Shown here in pieces: positions 42,330-54,600 of a DNA stretch of 64,000 nt. Position numbers and translations under genes: made by a program. Under the pieces are notes generated by a model that was not told where the DNA came from, made no database searches, and worked only from the letters and a program-made list of their open reading frames with translations. Positions within the stretch are counted from its first letter, which is position 1. Every line of letters starts with the position of its first letter. The stretch comes from Lepidurus packardi (lineage: Eukaryota; Arthropoda; Branchiopoda; Notostraca; Triopsidae): positions 1-64,000 of the forward strand of contig JAKZAN010000181.1 of NCBI GenBank assembly GCA_023053545.1, read 5' to 3'.

Positions 42330-45300
42330 TAGGATTCCCCCGCGATCGGGAATGCCCATTCACGTCAACCTTGCGAACCAGGGTTCAGACAAATGGGGTG
42401 AGTGTAAACTAACACCGCCGTCTGAAGACGAAGCTCAGGATTTCCTGGTAGAACCCGAGAAGTGATTATTAATCGAAAAAGGGATCAGCTTAGGTCGAAG
42501 CATAACTACCTTTCAGGGTGGGTACGGTCCGGTAATGCTAGTAAACTTTGGTCCGGAGGCCCAATGGGTGGCTGCGGGGACAGTTTTAGGCAGTGTCGAA
42601 GACCAGGTACCCCACGTAGTGGAAGCAGAGGAAGGAGTAGTTACTGACGAGACCCTGGATGGCTGTATCTCGGATCGATTAGACGATGATCAAAGGCAAG
42701 CGCTTAGAGAGGTGCTAAGTAAGCATCGCCAGTGCTTTGCCGGGGGTTCAGAAGATTTAGGTGCATCCAACGTGGTAGAGCACGGAATAGATACGGGTAA
42801 CGCAAATCCCGTTTCGCAGGTTCCCTACCGGAGCGCCTACAGGGAAAAAGAGCTGATTAGGCAGCAGGTGGAAGAAATGATAGAGGCAGGGGTGGTAGAA
42901 CCACCAAGCAGTCCATGGTCTTCCCCCGTAGTTTTGGTAAAGAAGAAAGACGGTACTTGGCGCTTTTGCGTTGACTACCGGAGGCTAAATTCCGTCACGA
43001 TCAAGGACGTTTATCCTTTGCCCAGGACGGATGATGCCTTGGACTCCATGCAAGGTTCGAAATTCTTCAGCACTTTAGACCTCATGTCAGGTTACTGGCA
43101 AGTAGGAGTAAAGGAGGAAGATAGGGAGAAAACGGCATTCATAACACCGGATGGCCTATACCAATTCACGAAAATGCCATTTGGGCTTTGTAACGCACCG
43201 GCCACCTTTCAAAGGATGATGGACGTTATCTTAGCAGGTTTCAAGTGGCAAATTTGTCTAATCTATCTAGACGATGTGGTAATTTTCTCCAAAACTTTCG
43301 AGAAGCATGTGGTAGATGTTGACGCCATTTTGGCATGCTTAGGTAAAGCAGGGCTGAAGCTAAAACCTAGCAAATGTCGCTTTGACTGCGAAACTGTTCA
43401 GGTGCTTGGACACATAGTGGACCGGGAGGGTATTAGGCCGGATGACAGTAAATTAACAGCCGTCACGGACTTTCCAACGCCGGCAAATCTTACGGCGGTT
43501 CGTAGTTTCACGAGCCTATGCTCGTACTACAGAAAATTCGTGAAAGATTTTTCAGCTAGGGCCGAACCTCTCTCCAGGCTTACCAAATTAAATACACCAT
43601 TTGCATGGGGTGTCGAGCAACAGTCTGCTTTTGAAGACCTCAAGCAAGCTCTTGTTTCGGCGCCTATTCTAGCTCACCCCGAGTTGGATGGTGGATTTGA
43701 GATCCATCCTGACGCATGTGATTTTGGCATAGGAGCGGTTCTGGCACAGCGCCAAGATGGCGAAGAGCGGGTTATCGCTTATGCGAGCCGGCTCCTTAAT
43801 AAAAGTGAACGGAATTATTCCACCACCGAGAAAGAATGCTTAGCTCTCGTATGGGCCGTAAAGAAATTTAGGCCGTATGTTTGGGGTAAACCTTTTAAAG
43901 CTGTCACAGACCATCACGCATTGTGTTGGCTAATGACCAAACGGGAGTCCACAGGGCGGTTAGCTAGGTGGGCCCTCGCTCTGATGGAATACGAGTTTCA
44001 AATCGTACATCGGAGTGGGAGGGTTCATAATGATGCTGACCCTCTGTCACGCAACCCCGTTGACCCCCCAGCTGGAGAAGGCGACGACAACGGCCCGGTA
44101 GTGTTTGGGATTGCTGTTCACGCAGTTGACACACTTTTAGCCGATGTTGAAAAAGAGCAACGGGTAGATCCCAGATGGGTAAGGCTTATCACCATCTTGG
44201 AGACAGTTAACCCAAAAGCTATAGAAAAACGTAAAGTCGCCCAATACACAATGCGAGAGGGCAAACTCTTTCGGATGTTGGTAAGAAGGGGCGAATGTCG
44301 CCTAAGGCTCTGCGTACCTGCTTCTCTGAAAAGGGAGGTTCTGTACGCCTGTCATGACGATGTCACTGCTGGCCATTTAGGTCTCAAAAGAACTTGGGAC
44401 AAGATCAGAAGAAGATACTACTGGCCCAAAATGATGAATGAAGTAGCTCGTTATGTCGCCTCCTGTACGGATTGTCAAACCCGGAAAGGAGAAACGACGA
44501 AAAAGAAAGGTTTAATGGCCCCGATCAAGGTAGATAGGCCCTTCGAAAAAGTCGGAATTGATCTGCTTGGCGCGTTCCCCGAGATCCCGCGCGGTAACAA
44601 GCACATTATTGTAGCAGTCGACTATCTAACGAAGTGGGCTGAGACCAAGGCTGTCCCATCAGCTTCGGCCGAGGAAGTTGCCAAATTCTTCGTGCAACAA
44701 CTCGTGTTGAGACATGGGGCACCGGAGATTTTGATAAGCGATAGAGGTACCTGCTTTACAGCAGAGTTTACTGAGGAGTTGATTAGGATTCTTCAAACTA
44801 ATCACGCTGCGACTACGGCCTATCATCCCCAATGTAATGGTTTTACCGAACGCCTCAATCACACTCTAGCGGACATGCTTTCCATGTACGTAAGCAGCGA
44901 CCACCGTGATTGGGATGAGTGCTTAGACGCGGTGACCTTCGCGTACAATACGGCGAGGCAGGAGTCCACCGGGTACTCCCCATTCTATCTCCTCTACGGG
45001 AGGGAGCCAAAACTCCCACTCGATGTGGCGATGGGTGCCAATGCCGAGGTAGACGAGATGGAAGACTCCGCTGACATAAGCGGGGCAGGTCAAATGGCCA
45101 GTCGTATAACGAAAGCTTTTAGCGTTGTAAGACAGCGCCGGGGTAAAGTTCAGGCAAAACAAAAGGAGCGTTATGACGAATCTCGCGAGGAGCTTTTCTA
45201 TGATGTAGGGGACGTTGTATGGGTTTATACTCCGGTTCGGAAAGTGGGGAAGTCGGAAAAACTTCTCCATCGCTTCTTTGGCCCATATAAGATTCTCCGT

Positions 45301-45690
45301 AGAACGTCTCCCGTTGATTACGAGGTTCAGGGGGTCAAAAGACGGAAATCCGACATAGTCCACATTTCTCGCTTGAAACCCTTTGTAGACAGAGTTAACG
45401 ACTTCGACGAACCAACTTTGTTCGTCAAGTTGGGAGACGAGCGAGATCTCGAAGTGCGCAATCGGACACTCGAGGTATCGGGTGAAGCTAGCGAGTTGGC
45501 GATAGAACCTGCTGACTTGCTTACCCACGAAGCGACCGGGGATGACAACGTAAACCCTCCGGAGCCTGAGGCTCGCGTTACGGAGAGAGTAACGTACAGT
45601 GCTCGCCCGGATAAGCCCGTGGGTTTACGACGATCTCAAAGGAATAAGGGGAAAGTCAGGTTCTATGGGTGCGATGACGACGAGGTATAG
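41857..45690 (+). pseudogene. T3 pol: linker, RT, RNase H, integrase; one nonsense codon
   Basis: One frame from 41857 to 45690 with a single TGA at 42463-42465 (a CGA arginine codon in T2). From the ATG at 42535 there are 1051 uninterrupted codons covering RT (SSPVVLVKKKDGTWRFCV, FGLCNAPATFQ, YLDD), the full RNase H (DFGIGAVLAQ, TDHHAL), integrase HHCC finger, catalytic core (GIDLLGAF, ISDRG, NGFTERLNH) and the GPY/F-type end. Protease and gag are missing; the unrelated segment at 41808-42329 takes their place. It mirrors T2 pol and supplies the 195 bp that T2 lacks. Around 42330-42410 it resembles T1/T4, then T2, which suggests recombination. Confidence 0.92.
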
Positions 45691-45744
45691 GAAAGGAGGA
45701 GGGTTTAACGAGGAGCAACGGCGTTCTGGTTTCGGCAAGCTTAA

Positions 45745-46436
45745 GTAAACAAATGGAAGGTAGGGCCCCGCAAATGGTTGTACTCAACCGGAAAGACCAT
45801 TGTAGTGACGAATGCTTGCCACCCAAATCTAAAAGGGGACAGGGAGGGTAAGACCAATACCATCAAAATTCAGGGGATAGGGATTATTGAGGTCCCTGTT
45901 GCATGTGTGGCCATCAGCCGAGAGTGGATTTTAGCCGCCTCCTTGGACTCTTTTGGTCGATCAACCACCACTTCACGCATGCCTGCTTGGTCCTTTCCCG
46001 CTTTTTCTATTAACCTGACCCGACAACATTTGCCCACGGCCAACCTTACCTGGACGAATCCGAAGATAGCCGATCACATCAAAGCGTTGGAGAAGAAGAG
46101 TGGTGACGTAGCCGCCAGTTGGAGAACGACTTGGGACGCGCTCCAGAAGGCCGCCGAGCAGCGCAAAAACATCTTCGAGGATCGTTCACAGCCATAGTGT
46201 TGGTAATCGGCGCCCTCCTGAGCTAGTTCCTATGGCGAATCACCAGTGACCGTAATCAAGCCCTCGAGAGATGCATAGAACAATTAGAGGCAACTTTACG
46301 GCTCCATGGGCCAGCCAACTTCGAGAAACCCCACTACAACATGGATACGCTCGTACGGCGCGTTCGAGCGCTCGAAGTAAGGATGCGCGCCTCTGGAGCC
46401 CCATCCCCAGTGACCGTGGCGGAAATAGTAGCCTAA
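45745..46436 (+). pseudogene. T3 Env-like remnant, same lesions as T2
   Basis: Open from 45745 to 46197 without an in-frame ATG near the start, then frameshifted by the same ~50-bp deletion as T2 near 46183. The membrane span (with TAG at 46224-46226) and tail can be followed to a TAA at 46434-46436. One residue differs from T2 in the first part (lysine for glutamate). Confidence 0.6.
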
Positions 46437-46674
46437 TGGGTCAGACAGCTAGTCTAGCTGGAGTTTTGTGCTTCTCTTTCCCCGGTACCAATTACCCCGA
46501 AGAACCCCCTGGTGTTTAGACGGTGGTTAACTCATTATTAGGTGTGCGCGCCCGGATGTTAACCATGTGCTTGCAAGCTTGCCTTTAATTTCAGCCTGGC
46601 ATTGCCCTAGATGGTGCTGAAGACGCGCGGTCCTCTTGTTTCGACCGGGACGTTCGAAAGCGGGCCGGGGGTAA
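46437..46674 (+). other. T3 3' untranslated region and polypurine tract
   Basis: Non-coding; ends in GGGCCGGGGGTAA directly before TGTCAC, the expected plus-strand primer position. Confidence 0.55.
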
Positions 46675-47087
46675 TGTCACGGCTACATTTCGCATTGCTT
46701 GCTTTTCTCACGCTTTACTAATCTTTGCTGATCTTTGCTAATCTAAGTTGATCCCTGACCCCATGTGCTGAATTGCAATCCTGCTGACGCACATGGTGTC
46801 GGATGGAGCACCGGAGCTGCGTGGGATTGCATGCCCAGCTTGGCGAATGGTGGGGAGTAAGCTTCCTTGCAAATTGTTCTTGATTAGAGACGGAGACAGA
46901 GAGTCGAGCGTTGAGGTGCTGAAGAGTAGTCGTGTTTTATGTGCTAGTCCTCTGTTTTTCATGTAGTGTTTGTGCTCCTAACTTTACCACTGTCATTTTC
47001 CCAAATACAGTTCTATAAATCCACCTTTCCCGAACATTACTCTAATCCCTTGCCAGATTGATGCCCTGGCAAAATTAGACCGTGACA
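46675..47087 (+). repeat. T3 3' LTR (413 bp)
   Basis: TGTCAC…GTGACA, the inverted copy of 33402-33814 with about three differences by eye. Triple 10-bp motif near 46714-46744 and TATAAAT at 47014-47020, as in T2. Confidence 0.93.
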
Positions 47088-47244
47088 TTGTTTTATGTGC
47101 TAGTCCTCTGTTTTTCATGTAGTGTTTGTCCTCCTAACTTTACCACTGTAATTTTCCCAAATACAGTTCTATAAAATCCACCTTTCCCGAACATTACTCT
47201 AATCCCTTGCCAGATTGATGCCCTGGCAAAATTAGACCGTGACA
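47088..47244 (+). repeat. Truncated LTR between T3 and T4
   Basis: Inverted copy of 33246-33401, with the same break point next to TGTTTTATG and one extra A. The shared junction shows that the T2-T1 tandem was copied, not formed twice. Confidence 0.9.
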
Positions 47245-47246
47245 AT

Positions 47247-47264
47247 TGGTGCATCGACCGGGAA
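47247..47264 (+). other. T4 primer binding site, tRNA-Gly type
   Basis: TGGTGCATCGACCGGGAA, two bases after the LTR end GTGACA; identical to T1 and T2. Confidence 0.75.
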
Positions 47265-47332
47265 AGGTGGTTTGATTGGTAAAGTTAGGCTACGTGTTTT
47301 GTGTTAGAACCTTACTAGGACTTGGGGGTTTC

Positions 47333-48904
47333 ATGAGTGACACTGGGGCGATCCCGAAGACCGAGGGAACCGGTAAAGGCGTTCCTTGCCCGAATCGCCA
47401 GGGTACACGTATCCCAGGTGCCCCAACGTTGCCCCCAAGGGAGTCATCGTTCGCCCGTTCCGTGTCGGTACGCCGTCAGCCCGGAGAAAAGCGGAAGGAA
47501 GCAGTCACTCCCTCGTGGCTCCACTCTAAAAGTGCCGAACGAGCCATTGCTGCCTCGAGCCCACGGAAACCTACTCTGGAAGCGCAAGAGATTCCGTGGA
47601 GTTCAGCTGACCCGTCCGAAGACGACGAAACCGACCGTCCCCAGAGCCCGGATCTAGACCGCACCTGCTAAGTCGTTCCCAGCGAGCCGGAATCCAGCCC
47701 GGAAACCCCTCGCAGGAGGTACCAGTTCTCCGCGGTACGGGAAGAGTTGGAGGCGATTGAAAGGTCGACTATTGAAGCCGGCCGTGCCACCCCTTCACCG
47801 CGAGGATCCGTTGTGAGACTCGTAGACCTCCTCGCCGAGCCAAACAGCCCTGCATCAACCATGGCAAACCCCGGTGCGCCCGGTAGGTTGCGTAAGGCGG
47901 TGAGTGCCCCCCGATTTTCTGGGGCTCACGATGAGGACGCTATGCGGTTCCTCCAAAAATATGAGCAGGTGGCGATTTTCAATGGATGGAATGAGAAAGA
48001 TAAACTGGAGTGTTTGGCTACGAGCCTGGACGGTATGGCCGATACATGGTACGCCAACCGGTACCCCCTTGATGGCCCACCCCCTACCTCCTGGAATGAA
48101 CTAAAAGAGGAATTCCGAAAGTTTTTCGTCCCCCAAGGTCGAGTTTTCCGCAGCAACGCCAAGTTGCAAATGCGGGTGCAGCGTTCGGAAGAGAGTGTCA
48201 ACGAATATTACATGGACGTAGTCAACCTGTGCCGGGAGATTAATCCCGGCATGTCCGAATATGACAAACTCAATCATCTCTTCCGAGGCCTACGGCCTGG
48301 TTTAGTGGAGCCGTTGTCACGCTTAAACGTGCAAACGTGTGACAAGTTCCTTGAAGAGGCTAACTTGCTTGAGTTCAGCCAGGAAAGGAGCCGCGTTTCT
48401 CAATCCTGGTGGACCAACGTGATCCGTAGCGAAGAAGCCGAAAAACGTGCCGCGGTGGCTGGTGTTGGTGTGCGAGGGCAAGGGTCGTTTACCCCTTTTG
48501 CCCCGACGGGTCGTGAAAATCCTATACCCAGCTCAGGATCGGAATCCAGTGCCATTGCGGAGGCTCTCAGCAAACTCGCCGGTGAATTCCAGCAGTTCCG
48601 CGAAAGTTTCGCGAAACCGCAAGGTAAGGTTGGCCGTCCCTATTCTCCCAATCGTTCTTACTCCCCAAATTCCCGCACGCATGATGGGAAACCTATTTGC
48701 TATCGCTGTCAGAAACCAGGGCACATTGCACGTTACTGTGTCAACCCTGAGTCCAGGGAGCGTGGTCAAGACCACAAGGGAATCGGGAAGGGGAAAGGGA
48801 GTAAAGAATCCCAGAGCAGAGATAAGGGTGGCAAGTCAAAATCGGATAGACCATCAGGGCGACGCTCGGATAGCGATCGTGAAGATTCTGGTTCGGAAAA
48901 CTAG
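47333..48904 (+). pseudogene. T4 gag with one nonsense codon
   Basis: Nearly identical to T1 Gag over 523 codons, but codon TAC is TAA at 47669-47671 in the N-terminal region, so only a 112-residue fragment is made from the first ATG. Capsid region and the CCHC knuckle (CYRCQKPGHIARYC) remain open from an ATG at 47747. The lesion is not in T1, so it arose after the duplication. Confidence 0.92.
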
Positions 48905-48934
48905 AAAGGGCGGCTCCGGGGGGCGGAGTCGCCC
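48895..48934 (+). promoter_or_regulatory. T4 gag-pol -1 frameshift signal
   Basis: GGAAAAC at 48895-48901, gag TAG at 48902-48904, then a stem-loop with arms GGGCGGCTCCG (48908-48918) and CGGAGTCGCCC (48924-48934), one G-U pair and a GGGGG loop; spacer 6 nt. The pol frame is closed by TGA at 48880-48882, so the frame change must happen within the 19 nt between the two stops. Confidence 0.72.
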
Positions 48935-51654
48935 AGACCATTGAGATCCCCCTCTTATGTGTGTTTTGTCCCAACCTCGTCAGAGAAAAGGTAGTGTGTA
49001 ATGGAGTCGAAACGATAGCCATCATCGACACTGGTGCGGCCGTGAGCGTGGTTTCTGAAGATTGGGCCTTACGTACCCAGGCGCAGCTGGTAGCCTGGGA
49101 GGGACCCGAGATAGTTGTAGCAAACGGCGAGCGTGCTCAGATTCGAGGTGGTGTGAATATTGGGGTTCGACTCGCAGGGAAGGAGGTATATACGAAAGTC
49201 GTTGTCTTTAACAACGGTTTGGCAGAACTGATCGTAGGTAACGACTTGCTTAGGCAATTGGGTGACGTGACCCTCCGATATAGGGATGATGGTTTTACCC
49301 TAGCAGGTCATCGGGAAGATGAGAGAAAGCCGATCGGAGATAACTCTACCCACACAACTGCACAAGCGGCGTCTTGTCTAAAGAGCGCTAAAAACAAGGA
49401 CAAAACGGGAGTGGGGATGCTCAATACCACCGGGCAGTTCGATGAACCTAGGGAGATCAAAGCCGATCGACGGATAAGAGCGCAAGGGCAAAAAGAGTTA
49501 CCAGTTGCCCCTTCCAACGGGGAAAACGAAACAATTGGATTAGTAGAAATTCACGAGGAGCATGCAGCAAGGCAATATAGGAGGATGAAGGATAAAAGGG
49601 TAGGGAAGACAAAGAAAGTTTCGAGCATAGAACGAGAGCTTGAAGATCAAATTGAGGAATGTACGCCGGCTGGTTACGCTATAGTGGCTCCCGTAACACC
49701 GCTCTCGGATGACCAGGACGTGCCAAGCCTTGCTCAACCCGAGATACGCCACGAGGAATGTGCACGCGATACCGTTTGTGAGGAGGCCCTGACCTTCGTT
49801 AGGCAGATTCAGGATGTAGCTAGCGAGCTTAACACCGTGGTATGCGCGATCCAGGAACAACGGGAAATCACCTCCCCTAGTGAGGCGCGTATGGGCGCGA
49901 GCACTGATAAAGGTAGTTGGGGAATTCCTCTGGAGATACGGCGAGATACTGAGGTAACGGAGAGCTTACCCGTATCTATGTCTCTAGTAGCTAAATACCA
50001 AGAAGAGAGGGGAAGACATTCTACCCCTCTCTCTCTAGTGCCACCCTTCTTGCGTTCCATGTGCATTTTTCTTTTCCAGGGATCTCCCCGCGAGACAGTC
50101 AACGGAGCTCTGCTAGTAGCCCCTCCCACGAAAACGGGAAACCAAGGCGCGAATTCGAATTTTCCCACTAGTTCCGTGTTAACACCCGCCGAGGGCGAAA
50201 CCAAAAGCACTGGTTCTACCGAGAAAGAGGATCCCCACGAGCTTGCGGTGGGGAATGTAGAGTGCCACGAGGCAAAGCTAGGTCAGGACGAGTCATGGGA
50301 CCCAGGAGGCGGAGATTGTTGTGAAATTCCCTTAGAAATCCATAAAGAAAGTCCCAAGTGTAAACCTATCCTGACAACCGAGAAAGCTGGAAACGACCGT
50401 GACACGGTCAGCGAGATCGATAATCCTTTTAGTTGCCTGTTGCTGGCCACGAAAGGAAAAAGTCAAAAGAAGCAAGGTAGGCCGCTTAGGTTAGTCTCCT
50501 TGCAGGCCCACAAAATTCCCCCGCGATCGGGAATGCCCATTCACGTCAACCTTGCGAACCAGGGTTCAGACAAATGGGGCGAGCGTAAACTAACACCGCC
50601 GTCTAAAGACGAAGCTCAAGATTTCCTAGTAGAACCCGAGAAGCGATTATTAATCGAAAAAGGGATTAGCTTAGGTCGAAGCATAACTACCTTTCAGGGT
50701 GGGTACGGTCTGGTAATGCTTGTAAACTTTAGTCCGGAGGCCCAATGGGTGGCTGCGGGGATAGTTTTAGGCCGTGTTGAAGACCAGGTACCCCACATAG
50801 TTGAAGTAGAGAAAGGAGCAGTTACTGACGAGACCCTGGATAGCTGTATATCTGATCGATTAGACGATAATCAAAGGAAAGCGCTGAGAGAAGTGCTGAG
50901 TAAGCATCGCGTGTGCTTTGCAAGGGGTTCAGAGGATTTAGGTGCGTCCAACGTGGTAGAACACGGAATAGATACGGGTAACGCAAATCCCGTTTCGCAG
51001 GTTCCCTACCGGAGCGCCTACAGAGAAAAAGAGCTGATTAGGCAGCAGGTGGGGGAGATGATAGAAGCAGGGGTGGTAGAACCATCAAACAGTCCATGGT
51101 CCTCCCCCGTTGTGTTGGTCAAGAAGAAAGACGGTAGTTGGCGCTTTTGCGTAGATTATCGTAAGCTAAATTCCGTCACGATTAAGGACGTTTATCCTTT
51201 GCCCAGGACGGATGACGCATTGGACTCCATGCAAGGTTCAAAATTTTTCAGCACCTTGGACCTTATGTCAGGTTATTGGCAAGTAGGAGTAAAGGATCAA
51301 GACAGGGAGAAAACGGCATTTATAACACCGGATGGTCTATACCAGTTTACGAAAATGCCATTTGGGCTTTGTAACGCTCCAGCCACCTTTCAAAGGATGA
51401 TGGACGTTATTTTAGCAGGTTTTAAGTGGCAAATTTGTCTAATCTACCTTGATGATGTCGTTATTTTCTCCAAAACCTTCGAGAAGCATGTGGCCGATGT
51501 TGACGCCATTTTGGCATGTCTAGGTAAAGCAGGACTGAAGTTAAAACCCAGCAAATGTCACTTTGGCTTGGAAACGGTTCAGGTGCTTGGGCACGTAGAT
51601 TTTACCAGAAATTTCAATGAAATATCCTTAAAATATGCTTGTAATTTTACCTGA
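48905..51654 (+). pseudogene. T4 pol, truncated in RT and running into satellite
   Basis: Open from the frameshift site to 51654. Protease DTGA near residue 23 of the part from 48961; long linker; RT with the glutamine codon that is TAG in T1; YLDD present. After QVLGH the T sequence ends (about 51597) and the frame continues for about 19 codons through satellite A3 to a stop. The RT thumb, RNase H and integrase are gone, so the product cannot be a functional polymerase by itself. Confidence 0.9.
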
Positions 51655-54600
51655 AATTTCAATGAAAATTCATTGAAATTTGCTTGTAATTTTACATGAA
51701 ATTTCAATGAAATTTCCTTGAAATTTGCTTGTCATTTTACCTGAAATTTCGTCGAAATCTTATTAAAATTACACTGAAATTTCATTGAAATTTCGTTGAA
51801 ATATGCTTGTAATTTTACCCGAAATTTCAATGAAATTTTCTTGAAATTTGATTGTAATTTTACCTGAAAAATCAATGAAATTTCCTTGAAATTTGCTTGT
51901 AATTTTTCCTGAAATTTCAATGAAATTTCCTTGAAATTTGCTTGTAATTTTAACTGAAATTTCCTCGAAATCTTATTGAAATTACACTGAAATTTCACTG
52001 AAATTTCGTTGAAATATGCTTGTAATGTTACCTGAAATTTCCATGAAATTTCATTGAAATTTGCTTGTAATTTTACCTGAAATTTCCTCGAAATTTTATT
52101 GAAATTACACTGAAATTTCGTTGAAATTTCGTTGAAAAATGCTTGTAATTTTACCTGAAATTTCAATGAAATTTCCTTGAAATTTGCTTGTAATTTTACC
52201 AGAAATTTCCTTGAAATTTGCTTGTAATTTTACCTGAAATTTCCTCGAAATCTTATTGAAATTACACTGAAACTTCATTGAAATTTCGTTGAAAGATGCT
52301 TGTAATTTTACCTGAAATTTCAATGAAATTTACCTGAAATTTCAATGAAATTTACCTGAAATTTCAATGAAATTTACCTGAAATTTGCTTGTAATTTTAC
52401 CTGAAATTTCGTTGAAATATGCTTGAAATTTTACCTGAAATTTCAATGAAATATCCTTAAAATTTGCTTGTAATTTTACCTAAAATTTCCTTCAAATTTG
52501 CTTGTAATTTAAATTGAAATTTCCTCGAAATCTTATTGAAATTACACTGAAATTTCATTGAAATTTCGTTGAAATATGCTTGTGAATTTAACTGAAATTT
52601 CAATGAAATATCCTTGAAATTGCTTGTAATTTTACCTGAAATTTCCTCGAAATCTTATTGAAATTAGACTGAAACTTCATTGAAATTTCGTTGAAATATG
52701 CTTGTAATTTTACCTGAAATTTCAATGAAATTTCATTGAAATTTGCTTGTAATTTTACCTGAAATTTCCTCGAAATCTTATTGAAATTAAACTGAAATTT
52801 CATTAAAATTTCGTTGAAATATGCTTGTAATTTTACCTGAAATTTCAAAGAAATTTCATTGAAATTTGCTTGTAATTTTACCTGAAATTTTCTCGAAATC
52901 TTATTGAAATTAAACTGAAATTTCATTGAAATTTCGTTGAAATATGCTTGTAATTTTACCTGAAATTTCAGTGAAATTTCGTTGAAATATGCTTGTAATT
53001 TTACCTGAAATTTCAAAGAAATTTCCTTGAAATTTGCTTGTAATTTTAACTAAAATTTCCTTCAAATTTGCTTGTATTTTACCTGAAATTTCCTCGAAAT
53101 CTTATTGAAATTACATTGAAATTTCATTGAAATTTCGTTGAAATATGCTTGTAATTTTACCCGAAATTTCAATGAAATTTCCTTGAAATTTGCTTGTAAT
53201 TTTACCTGAAATTTCCTCAAAATCTTATTGAAATTACACTGAAATTTCATTGAAATTTCGTTGAAATATGCTTGTAATTTCACCTGAAATTTTACCTGAA
53301 ATTTCCTTGAAATTTGCTTGTAATTTAACTGAATTTCCTCGAAATCTTATTAAAATTACACTGAAATTTCATTGAAATTTCGTTGAAATATGCTTGTAAT
53401 TTTACCCGAAATTTCAATGAAATTTCCTTGAAATTTGATTGTAATTTTACCTGAAAAATCAATGAAATTTCCTTGAAAGTTGCTTGTAATTTTTCCTGAA
53501 ATTTCAATGAAATTTCCTTGAAATTTGCTTGTAATTTTAACTGAAATTTCCTCGAAATCTTATTGAAATTACACTGAAATTTCACTGAAATTTCGTTGAA
53601 ATATGCTTGTAATGTTACCTGAAATTTCCATGAAATTTCATTGAAATTTGCTTGTAATTTTACCTGAAATTTCCTCGAAATTTTATTGAAATTACACTGA
53701 AATTTCATTGAAATTTCGTTGAAAAATGCTTGTAATTTTAACTGAAATTTCAATGAAATTTCCTTGAAATTTGCTTGTAATTTTACCAGAAATTTCCTTG
53801 AAATTTGCTTGTAATTTTACCTGAAATTTCCTCGAAATCTTATTGAAATTACACTGAAACTTCATTGAAATTTCGTTGAAAGATGCTTGTAATTTTACCT
53901 GAAATTTCAATGAAATTTACCTGAAATTTCAATGAAATTTACCTGAAATTTGCTTGTAATTTTACCTGAAATTTCGTTGAAATATGCTTGAAATTTTACC
54001 TGAAATTTCAATGAAATATCCTTAAAATTTGCTTGTAATTTTACCTAAAATTTCCTTGAAATTTGCTTGTAATTTAACTTGAAATTTCCTCGAAATCTTA
54101 TTGAAATTACACTGAAATTTCATTGAAATTTCGTTGAAATCTGCTTGTGAATTTACCTGAAATTTCAATGAAATATCCTTGAAATTGCTTGTAATTTTAC
54201 CTGAAATTTCCTCGAAATCTTATTGAAATTAGACTGAAACTTCATTGAAATTTCGTTGAAATATGCTTGTAATTTTACCTGAAATTTCAATGAAATTTCA
54301 TTGAAATTTGCTTGTAATTTTACCTGAAATTTCCTCGAAATCTTATTGAAATTAAACTGAAATTTCATTAAAATTTCGTTGAAATATGCTTGTAATTTTA
54401 CCTGAAATTTCAATTAAATTTCATTGAAATTTGCTTGTAATTTTACCTGAAATTTCAATGAAATTTCATTGAAATTTGCTTGTAATTTTAACTGAAATTT
54501 CCTTGAAATTTGCTTGTAATTTTACCTGAAATTTCCTCGAAATCTTATTGAAATTACACTGAAACTTCATTGAAATTTCGTTGAAATATGCTTGTAATTT

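Larger units (their letters stand above)
42330..47087 (+). mobile_element. Ty3/gypsy-type LTR retrotransposon T3, 5'-truncated (mirror of T2)
   Basis: Plus-strand fragment: pol, env remnant, polypurine tract and 3' LTR (46675-47087). No 5' LTR, primer binding site, gag or protease. Landmarks mirror T2: pol stop 45690 against 34799, LTR 46675-47087 against 33814-33402, each pair summing to 80489. It shares with T2 the env deletion and the stop in the membrane span. Confidence 0.92.
47088..51597 (+). mobile_element. Ty3/gypsy-type LTR retrotransposon T4, 3'-truncated (mirror of T1)
   Basis: Plus-strand element: truncated LTR, primer binding site (47247-47264), gag, frameshift site, pol. It stops inside the RT domain at about 51597, where satellite A3 begins. 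The mirror point in T1 is about 28892, so T1 continues another 3.7 kb outward while T4 does not. No 3' LTR. Confidence 0.93.

Noticed and set aside
46271-46519. 82-codon frame after the T3 env remnant (mirror copy at 33970-34218)
   Set aside because: A different phase from the one in which the membrane span and tail of T1 can be followed; a product of the deletion.
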